NCBI GenBank assembly: GCA_017408725.1
Contig: JAFQUA010000074.1
Coordinates: 1-24,662 of the forward strand
DNA from: Oscillospiraceae bacterium
GTDB taxonomy: Bacteria; Bacillota_A; Clostridia; Oscillospirales; Oscillospiraceae
DNA length: 24,662 bases
Reading direction: 5' to 3'
Shown here: one piece after another, positions 8,719 through 16,191 of the stretch
Layout of the letters: each line of letters starts with the position of its first letter
Numbering within the stretch: position 1 is the stretch's first letter
The notes under the pieces: model-generated
What the model was told of the DNA's origin: nothing
What the model saw: only the letters and a program-made list of their open reading frames with translations
Databases searched by the model: none
Made by a program: the position numbers and the translations under genes

Positions 8719-11453
8719 TTTTCTCCCCTTTCTTTTTTCATCAGGGAAATCATTTCGATTACCCTGTCGTGAGCCTCCGTCGGGGCGCGGAACAACGCCG
8801 CTCTGTAGCGCATTTGGTTCAGGGATTTGGACATGGCTTCCGCATCGGATCTATCGATGCTCTGCACGGTTCCGGGAAGGTATCGGTCCAGAATCGCCAC
8901 CGCCCGGTCATCTTCCAGTAAGGTCCGCACCGGGGTTTCGGCATGATACAGGCATCGGTAGTCCTTTTCTGTTTGGATAGTATAGTCATAGCTTCCTGCT
9001 CTGACTACGAATACTTCCTGCTCCGGCAGCCATATCTCCGCCTCACAGCCAAAGGGAATCTCAAAATGGAATCGGATTGTTCTGTTCTCCAGGATCTCCC
9101 AGTTGGACACGATTCTGCCGGAAGCGGAATCGTAAGTACAGGCAAGCTTTCCAAGTCGTGCGTCCGGCTTGGGTGCGATGCGCACCTTGGTAAAGCCGGG
9201 CATGAGGGATTGGATACCCGCGCCGTGGCGATAAAGGAACTCCATCACGGAGCCGTAGGAATAATGATTTAAGCTGTTCATTCCGGTACCGCTGATGGAA
9301 CCATCGGACAGTACGGAATTCCACCTCTCCCAAATAGTGGTAGCACCCAGATTCACCGCGTACAGCCAACCGGGGAAGCCTTCGTAACACAGAAGATCGT
9401 AGGCGATATCCGCCATGCCGTTGTCCGCCAGTACGGTGTTCATCATGGTGGCGCCCACAAATCCACCTTTGAGCCGACGGCAATCCTTTTGATAACGGTT
9501 TTTGAAGCCATTCACGATTTTTTCCTTGTCCCGATACAGGCCAAATCGCAGGGCAAGCAGATACCCCGTCTGTGTATCGATAGACAGGCGTCCGGTAGGG
9601 GTGAAGTATTCATTCAAAATCGCATTACGGATATTTTCTGCTAGTGCTTCATATGTGGCCGCTTCTGGCATATTCAATTCCTTTGCCGCCTGCGCAACAT
9701 AGGACGCAGAAGCAAAATAGTACACGGAAGAAACGAAGTGATTGTCCGTTCTGCCGAAGGTGCTCTGCTCTGTTGCGCCGTCCAAGGCAAGCCAGTCGCC
9801 AAACTGGAAGCCAAAATCCCAAAGATATTTCTCGCCCCTTGCCTGATCCTGACGGCGGACACAGTCTACCCAATCCCGCATAAGAGGATAATGTCGGGCA
9901 AGGGTGTCCCTGCTTCCGAAATGGGTGTACAGCGTTTGGGGCAGGAATGTGGCAATATCGCTCCATACTGCGGCAGTCAGACCGGGAAATTCGTTAGGAA
10001 GATAAATGGCTGCCTTGCCGCCATTCCGACACTGGTCATAGCGCAGATCACGGCAGAACTTATCATAGAACGCCCGGGTGTCCATCAACCAGGAAGCGGT
10101 GGGACAGAATACCATAGCATCACCACACCAGCCCAGCCGCTCATCCCGCTGGGGGCAGTCTGTGGGCATATCCATGAAATTGGATTTGAGTCCCCAGAGG
10201 GTGTTCTCATGAAGCCTGTTGATTTTTTCATTCCCGGTGGTAAGATATCCGATCCGTTCCATTTCCGAGTAGACCGCACAGCCGGTAAAGCAGTCAGGAT
10301 CCACAGCATTCAAACCGCTGACCTTGACATACCGGAAACCGAAGAAGGTGAAATGGGGACGGATCACGCGCTGGCTCCCATCGGAAATATAGGTAAACTC
10401 CGATTTTGCGGTGCGGTAATTGTCGTGATAGAAATTGCCCTTTTGCAGGATCTCTGCAAATTCCAGTTTCATTGTCTGCCCTGCCGGAATTGCCTGCGTA
10501 CATTCCACAAAGCCGGCAAAGTTTTGCCCAAAGTCCAATACCGTTTCTCCCGCCGGGGTACGGTTGATCTCCCGGACGGCAAGCCGCTCCATGACCCGGA
10601 CGCAGGGAGAATAGCGCTCCGTTACCTTTCCCGGTGCATCAAAGATCTGGGCTGCCTGCCACGCATTTTGGGGGGCCGTATAGTCCTGCACTTCGCCGTC
10701 ATAAATATCGGAGAAGGTCACAAAGCTGTTTCTTACCTGCCAGCTTTCATCGGTACAGATGTTCTGGGTCGTGCCGTCGGCATAACGGATATGAAGCTCC
10801 GCCAGAAGGGCAAAGGGGCGCTCCGGATGGGCCTTGCAGGAAAGACCGAATTTTCCCTGATACCAGCCCTTGCCAAGCAGTACCGTCAGTTCATTTTCTG
10901 TCGCCAGCAAATCGGTCACATCGTAAGTGCAATACTGAAAATGTTCCTGATAGTCGTTGATAAAGGGTGCGAGCAGATCATCGCCCACCTTCTGTGTGCC
11001 AAAATAGGCTTCAAACAAGCCAAGACCACAGATATACAGCCGTGCCTGCGCCACCTCTTTGGATAGGGCGAATTGTTTGCGATATTCCGGGTGAAAGCTT
11101 TCTTGCTGCTGACAGCCGATCCACTGGGCAGACCAGGATTCGGAAAGCTTTCCGGTTTCAAAGAAACAGCCGTCGCTGACCGCTGTTTCACCGATGTCAG
11201 AAATAACCGTGACCCGGTACCAATACCGGGTACAGGGAAACAGCTCCAGCTCCAGTTTTGTGCCAAGGGAGGACAGATCTCCCTCCATGCAGTAAATCAC
11301 ATCCTCAAAATCCGAAGACAGGGATACTTCGATTTTCGCGCAAAGCTGCTTTTTGCCCTTGGCATGACGCACCTTCCATGAGCAAAGGACAGTATCGGTA
11401 CAGTAGCCAATTGGGTTATTTAGACCATTGATTCTGATTGCATACAGTTCCAT
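8715..11453 (-). CDS. GH78 alpha-L-rhamnosidase with extra C-terminal helical tail
   Basis: A 912-residue GH78 enzyme. The acid-region motif DCPQRDERLGWCGD (about 432-445, candidate acid Glu438) and GATTIWERW (candidate base Glu709) match the classic family signature. It has no signal peptide, so it is cytoplasmic. About 80 residues beyond the final sandwich form an added, probably helical, module (TPVRTLLEDDRAVAILDRYLPG...). Similar tails occur on some Clostridia glycosidases, from memory. The start at 11453 (MELYAIRING) is chosen because GGAGGTTCAT precedes it. The ATG four codons earlier is part of that ribosome binding site. It follows the symporter gene across a 54-base gap with a hairpin and overlaps the next rhamnosidase gene by four bases. 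Confidence 0.93.
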   Translation of the reverse strand: MELYAIRINGLNNPIGYCTDTVLCSWKVRHAKGKKQLCAKIEVSLSSDFEDVIYCMEGDLSSLGTKLELELFPCTRYWYRVTVISDIGETAVSDGCFFETGKLSESWSAQWIGCQQQESFHPEYRKQFALSKEVAQARLYICGLGLFEAYFGTQKVGDDLLAPFINDYQEHFQYCTYDVTDLLATENELTVLLGKGWYQGKFGLSCKAHPERPFALLAELHIRYADGTTQNICTDESWQVRNSFVTFSDIYDGEVQDYTAPQNAWQAAQIFDAPGKVTERYSPCVRVMERLAVREINRTPAGETVLDFGQNFAGFVECTQAIPAGQTMKLEFAEILQKGNFYHDNYRTAKSEFTYISDGSQRVIRPHFTFFGFRYVKVSGLNAVDPDCFTGCAVYSEMERIGYLTTGNEKINRLHENTLWGLKSNFMDMPTDCPQRDERLGWCGDAMVFCPTASWLMDTRAFYDKFCRDLRYDQCRNGGKAAIYLPNEFPGLTAAVWSDIATFLPQTLYTHFGSRDTLARHYPLMRDWVDCVRRQDQARGEKYLWDFGFQFGDWLALDGATEQSTFGRTDNHFVSSVYYFASASYVAQAAKELNMPEAATYEALAENIRNAILNEYFTPTGRLSIDTQTGYLLALRFGLYRDKEKIVNGFKNRYQKDCRRLKGGFVGATMMNTVLADNGMADIAYDLLCYEGFPGWLYAVNLGATTIWERWNSVLSDGSISGTGMNSLNHYSYGSVMEFLYRHGAGIQSLMPGFTKVRIAPKPDARLGKLACTYDSASGRIVSNWEILENRTIRFHFEIPFGCEAEIWLPEQEVFVVRAGSYDYTIQTEKDYRCLYHAETPVRTLLEDDRAVAILDRYLPGTVQSIDRSDAEAMSKSLNQMRYRAALFRAPTEAHDRVIEMISLMKKERGEK

Positions 11454-11473
11454 ATGAACCTCCATAGACCAAA

Positions 11474-11501
11474 TGCGCCCGGGAAATACTCCCCGGGCGC
11501 A
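11474..11501 (-). promoter_or_regulatory. GC-rich intercistronic hairpin
   Basis: A perfect 10-bp stem (arms 11474-11483 and 11492-11501, TGCGCCCGGG and its complement) with an 8-nt loop. It begins about 6 bases after the symporter stop and ends about 20 bases before the rhamnosidase start. There is no T tract, so read-through is expected. It may set the ratio of transporter to glycosidase mRNA. Confidence 0.65.
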
Positions 11502-11507
11502 AAGGAA

Positions 11508-12980
11508 TCAATACTTGCGGGACAGCTGCGCCTCGCACGCTTCTCTGGTGATCTCACCGGAGTTGCACTTTGCCATCAGTTTTACATCGGATTCCTTCAA
11601 ACTGTAGAAGGCCATGACCACAATGCTGAGGAGCGTACCGATGGCCGGAATCAGCATGTAAATGATCCAAAGAGAGTCCAGCGCGTTTTGCGTCTGCGGG
11701 ACATTCAGTGCCGCTAGTTCTTCAAAACTCTCTGCCTCCACGGCTACCCACTCGGAAAGGCCCAGAAGGAACAGACCCAGAGATGCAGATACACTACTGG
11801 TCAGCTTGTTGACAAAGGCATTCAGCGAGAAGAAAATGCCGGAGCAGTCCTTACCGGTTTTATAACGGGTATACTCGATGGTATCCGGGGTAAAGAAGGT
11901 CTTTGCGATCACCGCTATATTGCCAGGCATCGCCTGCAGCACCAGCAGGGCTGCAATCAAAGTAAAATGATTGTAACCGACAAAATAGATCATGCCGTAA
12001 AGGGTCGCTCCCAGTATGCCGCAGAACATAAACACATTTTTCTTGCCAAACTTCCGGCACAGCCGGTCGGTATTCATCTGGGCAATGGTCTGGGGAATGA
12101 ACGCAATGGCGATGGGGACTATCAGGATCAGAGAGTCACCATACAGATAGAAGGACGCATAAGTGCCCAGACTGCCGCCTGTCTGCAGACCGGCATACAG
12201 CAGCACACTCAGCAAAATAATGAATACGTACTTGTTGGTTTTCACGCACTCCAGCATATCCTTGAAGGTATAGCGCTCAGTCTCCTGCTGATTTTCCGCG
12301 TTTTTCAGCTCCGCGTTGTGTTCCTTTACCTTTGTTGCCAGAGGCAGCATCATAAAGAAGAACAGCACGGAGGAAACGAGAGCCACCAGCTGGATGGACA
12401 AGCCCACATGTTCGCTGATCAATACCGTCCAAAGCACGCCTGCCAGCATGGTAAAGATACCGGAAATAATGCCTTTGTTCTTCAGGATCGTGTCGCGCTC
12501 ATTGGTATTATCGGTCAGGGATACGATCATGGAGTTCATGGGTACTTCCACCAGCGTATAGGTCAGGTCATAAAGAAGATAAGTAACCGTGAACCAGATC
12601 AGCTTCACCGCTTCCGGCGCATCCTGAGGCATCAGGAAGAAGATCACCGTAAAGATCGGGAACAGGAAGAAGGTAGCCCGGTACCATGGAAGGTACTTGC
12701 CCTCGCCTGCCAGCTTGCTCAGCAGCTTACTGTTTTTAATATCCAGCTTATCGATAAAGAAGCCAAAAATCACATCATCGAAGGCATCAATGATCTTCAC
12801 CACCAAAATGGCGCCGGAGACCTTCAAAAGGTCGATGCCCTGGAAGAGCAAAAACAGGGTCATCATTGCGGTGACGATATAGGCTTCCAGCGTACGGCCC
12901 AAGTCACCTATGTAATAATTGATCCGTTCTTTTCTCGTGGTACGCCAGCCCTCAGGCTGAAGCTTTGCTTTTCTTGCCAT
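11508..12980 (-). CDS. GPH-family cation symporter (MelB/XynP-like), MFS superfamily
   Basis: A 490-residue membrane transporter of the glycoside-pentoside-hexuronide:cation symporter family, with about 12 hydrophobic segments. The family signature near the end of helix 2 is present (KIIDAFDDVIFGFFIDK), with the paired acidic residues that bind the coupling cation in MelB. A second typical segment is LLYDLTYTLVEVPMNSM. Loops carry N-E-R-D (NTNERDTILKNK), typical of the family. The gene lies 5 bases after the tannase-family gene and before two cytoplasmic rhamnosidases. The straightforward reading is that it imports the intact or partly trimmed rhamnoside. The start is supported by GGAGGG and AAGGA upstream. 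The family is very likely; the substrate is inferred from context only. Confidence 0.9.
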   Translation of the reverse strand: MARKAKLQPEGWRTTRKERINYYIGDLGRTLEAYIVTAMMTLFLLFQGIDLLKVSGAILVVKIIDAFDDVIFGFFIDKLDIKNSKLLSKLAGEGKYLPWYRATFFLFPIFTVIFFLMPQDAPEAVKLIWFTVTYLLYDLTYTLVEVPMNSMIVSLTDNTNERDTILKNKGIISGIFTMLAGVLWTVLISEHVGLSIQLVALVSSVLFFFMMLPLATKVKEHNAELKNAENQQETERYTFKDMLECVKTNKYVFIILLSVLLYAGLQTGGSLGTYASFYLYGDSLILIVPIAIAFIPQTIAQMNTDRLCRKFGKKNVFMFCGILGATLYGMIYFVGYNHFTLIAALLVLQAMPGNIAVIAKTFFTPDTIEYTRYKTGKDCSGIFFSLNAFVNKLTSSVSASLGLFLLGLSEWVAVEAESFEELAALNVPQTQNALDSLWIIYMLIPAIGTLLSIVVMAFYSLKESDVKLMAKCNSGEITREACEAQLSRKY

Positions 12981-12985
12981 AGTCC

Positions 12986-14557
12986 TTAACCCTCCGTAAT
13001 TTTATATGGTTTCTGTGTCCGTTCACAGATGGTTTCCCCTGTTTTGGGATGTACTTGCACCACCCGGATCTCCTCCGGCGCAATGCCCTTTTCCACCCAA
13101 TCCATCAATGCCTTGATCCCGTCGGTTTGGGTAATGCCCGGGCCATTGCCCCGGCAGTTGCCGTGGTTATCGCCGGGGGTGATGTACACCCGGCAGAAAG
13201 CATCCACCGTTTCCTGTCCTCCGTGGATCTGCACCACTTTTTTGTAATAATCGATGGTGCCCCGTGTGGGGATCAGGGGATCGTCCCAGCCGTGATCGAT
13301 GATCAGCTTACCACCCCGGCTCGCAAAGGGCCGAAGGTCAGGATCGTCCGCATTGCAGTTTCCGAATTTCTCTACACTGGCGGCAAAAAGCTTCTCCAGA
13401 TCTTCCGGAGTGATGCAGTCAAAGCACTGCTTGGGATCCTCCGTGACCCAGCGGGCCCAAATATCCGCCAAAGGAAAGGGCTTCGGCCACCGTGAAAACA
13501 AAGGATAATAGAACCAGCCAATGGGAATGACCTTATTCCAGTTTTTCTGCCCCGGCTGAAAACCGGGATAGTAGGCTGTTCCGTCCTTGCGTCGGGGCCC
13601 CTCCCAAATCTTTTGCATGATTTCCGCATCGGTTTTTGTGATCGTCCCTACTTTGGTTTTGTGACCAACCAAGGTAAAGGGATCAAAGTGGACAGGGTGG
13701 GTTTCCAAGCGATAATAGCTTTCTGCGCCGCCAACGGAATTTTGCAGGGCATCCGCAAAGTACACCAGCTTCTTTCGGTGCAGCGGATAACCGTAGGAGC
13801 GCATCACCGCCTGGGGCCAAAAACCCACGATCAAAAACTTCGCCCAGTTGATTGCCGGACAGCAGGCCCAAATGCCGTCGTAATCCTCCGGATATTCCTG
13901 AGCTTCCACCATGGATTGGCGTCCGCCGCCGCTGCCGCCGTTCATATAGGCGTACTTCACCGGGCGGTCATGGAGAATTTCCGCCACAGCCTTGCCGAAT
14001 ACCGTCATATTGTGGGTGCTGCGGGCGCGCCAGTTTTCGATCCGGTCCCAGTAAATTTCCCCGGTTTTCTGATCCTGACCCCATGTGTTCCCGTGCGCTT
14101 CATTTCCCGCATCAGTAATGGCGGCTGTAAAGCCATTGATCAGCGCATAGGGAATAGTCCAACCCCGGCTGACATTGTTCGGCTCCGTAATATGGCCGTA
14201 GCTTCCGGTGCTGCTGCCGCCCCCTGCCGTTCCGGCAAAGCGGTCATTCCATGCAAGTGGGCTCCAAACGATAATGTTTTCCTCGGCAGAGCCGGTCTTG
14301 TGGTTGATCTCGATATGGCAAAAGGGCGGCAATCCTTCCAGATCTGTTTTCGCCCACAGCAGCTTCACAAGGAAATTTATGTTGCTTTTGTATTTCCCGG
14401 TATCATTGATTTCTGCCCGGTTGACCGTAAATTCCTCATTGGGAAACCGGGCTTTCAGGGCATCCAGTAAGTATTGCCCATTGCACCGCTGACGGATGCC
14501 GGGTGTTTCTGTTAAAGAAGCAGTATCGAAAAATCTCACATTGTCTTTTTCCAGCAT
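12986..14557 (-). CDS. Tannase/feruloyl-esterase-family serine hydrolase, cytoplasmic
   Basis: A 523-residue alpha/beta hydrolase of the tannase/feruloyl esterase family (PF07519-like), which cleaves ester bonds of phenolic acids such as gallate or ferulate. The nucleophile elbow is NGGSGGGRQS (Ser about 209), the acid is in HGWDDPLIP (Asp about 426) and the histidine is in PGDNHGNC (His about 465). In fungal and proteobacterial members a Cys before the Ser and a Cys after the His form a disulfide (CS-D-HC motif). Here the first is Gly and the Cys is three residues after His, so that disulfide is absent, consistent with a cytoplasmic form lacking a signal peptide. The start at 14557 follows GGAGGAATTGTG, and its first base is the last base of the upstream gene's TGA, so translation is coupled. 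Confidence 0.82.
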   Translation of the reverse strand: MLEKDNVRFFDTASLTETPGIRQRCNGQYLLDALKARFPNEEFTVNRAEINDTGKYKSNINFLVKLLWAKTDLEGLPPFCHIEINHKTGSAEENIIVWSPLAWNDRFAGTAGGGSSTGSYGHITEPNNVSRGWTIPYALINGFTAAITDAGNEAHGNTWGQDQKTGEIYWDRIENWRARSTHNMTVFGKAVAEILHDRPVKYAYMNGGSGGGRQSMVEAQEYPEDYDGIWACCPAINWAKFLIVGFWPQAVMRSYGYPLHRKKLVYFADALQNSVGGAESYYRLETHPVHFDPFTLVGHKTKVGTITKTDAEIMQKIWEGPRRKDGTAYYPGFQPGQKNWNKVIPIGWFYYPLFSRWPKPFPLADIWARWVTEDPKQCFDCITPEDLEKLFAASVEKFGNCNADDPDLRPFASRGGKLIIDHGWDDPLIPTRGTIDYYKKVVQIHGGQETVDAFCRVYITPGDNHGNCRGNGPGITQTDGIKALMDWVEKGIAPEEIRVVQVHPKTGETICERTQKPYKITEG

Positions 14558-15519
14558 CACAATTCCTCCATCCACTTAGCCGCCCGTTCCACCCAGCCAT
14601 GCAAAGGCGTTGCCGTACCCAATCCGAACCCGTGGCCGCCGGTTTTTGCCTGGTCCAGGCAGCATTTTTCTTTCAGGATAGATACCATTCCATCGCCCTC
14701 TGCCATGGGAACAGTGGGATCATCCTGAGCACGAACCAGGAAGCATGGAGGATAATCCCGGTCGATATGTCGGCTGGCATCGTACTTTTCAATATCTACC
14801 TGGGTATATCCAGCGCCGAACATTCCGGTGCATAGATACTGTTTCACGGGGCTTTCCGGCACATGGCTCATGGAGATCAGCGGATACCCCAGAATCAAGC
14901 ACTTGGGTTGAGGAAGATCATACTTTCTGGCGCCCAAATGGGCTGTACCCCAAGTGGAAGCCAGATGACCACCGGCGGAAAAGCCGGAAACCGCATAATC
15001 CTGAGGATCGATCCCGAAATGATCCTTGTGTTTGTATATGTACCGAACCGCGGCCGCCAGATCATCCATCGGTTCCGGGAACAGACCCTTTACAAAGCTT
15101 TCCTGCACAGCTGTGCGGTAATTCAGACAGAAGCAGTCATACCCCAATTCATTCAGTTTTGCGGCAACCGGCAGGGCTTCCACCATGGTGCAAACAGCGC
15201 CATAGGCACCGCCTGCCATTAAGAGTACATAGGTACTGTGCTTTTTCTCCTTCGCCGGTAGCCATGTCAGCTTTACAGCAGACAGCCGGGCATCGTCCTG
15301 GGGATAGACGTTATGGACCTCATAGCTGCTTTTCAGCCGCTCCAATCCGTAGAGGATGTCGTCAGCAAACCATGTGGGATTCTTTTTCTGAAGCTCGGTC
15401 AGAGAAAGTGCGCCATTCTCTTCAAAGAAGTTTCCGCCAGAAATCAGACAGCTTTGAATTGGCAGAATATGCACCGCATCGTAAATCTCCTTTAATGTTG
15501 ATTGTATTTTGAACAACAC
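14557..15519 (-). CDS. Alpha/beta hydrolase, esterase/acetylxylan-esterase-like, first gene of operon
   Basis: A serine hydrolase of about 320 residues. The nucleophile elbow is SGFSAGGH (Ser about 181), the acid is in QDDPTVP (Asp about 267) and the His in GGHGFG (about 296). The usual oxyanion HGGG is replaced by MAGGAYG. Related enzymes (BD-FAE and acetyl esterases) remove acyl groups from carbohydrates or phenolics. The reading frame is open up to 15663, but that start would lie upstream of the promoter at 15566-15594. GTG 15519, preceded by GGGGTGAT, is the best start inside the transcript, and a TTG next to it is possible. It leads the esterase-symporter-rhamnosidase operon and shares a control region with the divergent TetR gene. 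Confidence 0.8.
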   Translation of the reverse strand: MLFKIQSTLKEIYDAVHILPIQSCLISGGNFFEENGALSLTELQKKNPTWFADDILYGLERLKSSYEVHNVYPQDDARLSAVKLTWLPAKEKKHSTYVLLMAGGAYGAVCTMVEALPVAAKLNELGYDCFCLNYRTAVQESFVKGLFPEPMDDLAAAVRYIYKHKDHFGIDPQDYAVSGFSAGGHLASTWGTAHLGARKYDLPQPKCLILGYPLISMSHVPESPVKQYLCTGMFGAGYTQVDIEKYDASRHIDRDYPPCFLVRAQDDPTVPMAEGDGMVSILKEKCCLDQAKTGGHGFGLGTATPLHGWVERAAKWMEEL

Positions 15520-15552
15520 ATCACCCCATTTGCAAAATCCACAAATTCCTTG

Positions 15553-15581
15553 TTGACAAACATTGCTTATATGTGTAATAT
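15553..15581 (+). promoter_or_regulatory. Promoter of the tetR operon
   Basis: A consensus TTGACA -35 (15553-15558) and TAATAT -10 (15576-15581) are separated by 17 bases. Transcription would start near 15588, inside the palindrome at 15585-15604, so a bound repressor would block its own operon. Confidence 0.75.
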
Positions 15582-15594
15582 GTAACTGAAACAA
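15566..15594 (-). promoter_or_regulatory. Promoter of the esterase-rhamnosidase operon
   Basis: On the minus strand TTGTTT (15589-15594) and TATAAG (15566-15571) are 17 bases apart. This promoter overlaps the plus-strand tetR promoter face to face, and its -35 lies inside the palindrome at 15585-15604. The leader to the GTG start at 15519 would be about 40 bases. Confidence 0.6.
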
Positions 15595-15604
15595 GTGTAT
15601 CAGT
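15585..15604. promoter_or_regulatory. Palindromic candidate TetR operator
   Basis: ACTGAAACA and TGTATCAGT face each other across two bases. Eight of the ten symmetric base pairs match (ACTGA-ACA / TGT-TCAGT). The site covers the start of the plus-strand transcript and the -35 of the minus-strand operon, so one bound dimer could repress both directions. Both half-sites occur again at 15647-15677. The TetR gene directly downstream is the likely binder; this is inferred from position and symmetry. Confidence 0.6.
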
Positions 15605-15646
15605 ATCGACATCAAAATGCAAGTGCTTTTGCAAAATTTGCGCCGA

Positions 15647-15677
15647 ACTGAAACACAACGCAAAGGAGTGTATCAGT
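15647..15677. promoter_or_regulatory. Second, split copy of the operator half-sites
   Basis: The same two half-sites, ACTGAAACA (15647-15655) and TGTATCAGT (15669-15677), recur with 13 bases between them instead of 2. The 11-base difference is close to one helical turn. The AAAGGAG ribosome binding site of the TetR gene lies within the spacer, and the right half abuts the TTG start. Confidence 0.45.
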
Positions 15678-15678
15678 A

Positions 15679-16191
15679 TTGGCGAGAAAAAATGAAGCCC
15701 ATGATTTGGTAATGGAAAGTTTGACCCAGGCATTGCTGCAGCTTATGGAAACCAAACCCTTGGCACAAATCAATGTATCGGAATTATGTACCCGTGCAGG
15801 GGTCGGACGGGTATCCTTCTACCGCAATTTCGACTCCATGGAGCAGATTCTGGTACTGTACTTAAGAAAAGCCACCGACGAATGGTGGGTGGAATTTTCT
15901 CAAAAACCGGAAGATGAATTTTACGCCACATTCTGGCCGGAACTTTTGGAAGAATACAGAAAAAATGAGCAGCTGATCAAGCTACTCTACGAAAACAATG
16001 CCTCCCATTTGATTCGAGACCATATTTTCGGCTGCTGTCTGGATGATGCCACAGATGACGAAACAGATGCTTATCTGCGTGCTGCATTGGCTGGTGCGAT
16101 TTACGGAATGGTGGATGAATGGATTCGTCGGGGTATGAAAGAGATGCCAAAAATCTTGCGTCTAAAAGATATTGTGAGGTTAATGCCATGA
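15679..16191 (+). CDS. TetR/AcrR-family transcriptional regulator
   Basis: A 170-residue repressor-type regulator. The N-terminal helix-turn-helix is at about 10-56 (INVSELCTRAGVGRVSFYRN is the recognition region). The rest is an all-helical ligand domain (TetR_C-like). It starts at TTG 15679, about 10 bases after AAAGGAG. The only nearby in-frame ATG would cut into the DNA-binding domain, and the ATG at 15691 is out of frame. Its stop codon overlaps the start of the next gene (ATGA), so it is co-translated with the serine hydrolase. Its promoter and RBS region both hold copies of a palindromic half-site pair, suggesting autoregulation and control of the divergent rhamnoside operon. The inducer may be the substrate or a released phenolic, but nothing in the sequence shows this. 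Confidence 0.9.
   Translation: MARKNEAHDLVMESLTQALLQLMETKPLAQINVSELCTRAGVGRVSFYRNFDSMEQILVLYLRKATDEWWVEFSQKPEDEFYATFWPELLEEYRKNEQLIKLLYENNASHLIRDHIFGCCLDDATDDETDAYLRAALAGAIYGMVDEWIRRGMKEMPKILRLKDIVRLMP

Noticed and set aside
9738..12989. Long plus-strand frames of 442 and 340 codons opposite a rhamnosidase and the symporter
   Set aside because: Both are antisense to genes with clear catalytic or membrane signatures and have no recognisable domains of their own.
15632..15645. Short GCAAAATTTGC dyad between the two operator-like sites
   Set aside because: It is AT-rich, not repeated elsewhere in the control region and unlike the operator half-sites.
15520..15663. N-terminal extension of the first alpha/beta hydrolase up to 15663
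   Set aside because: That start lies upstream of the operon promoter and inside the operator region, and the extra residues are Cys-rich with no family likeness. The transcript could not include them.
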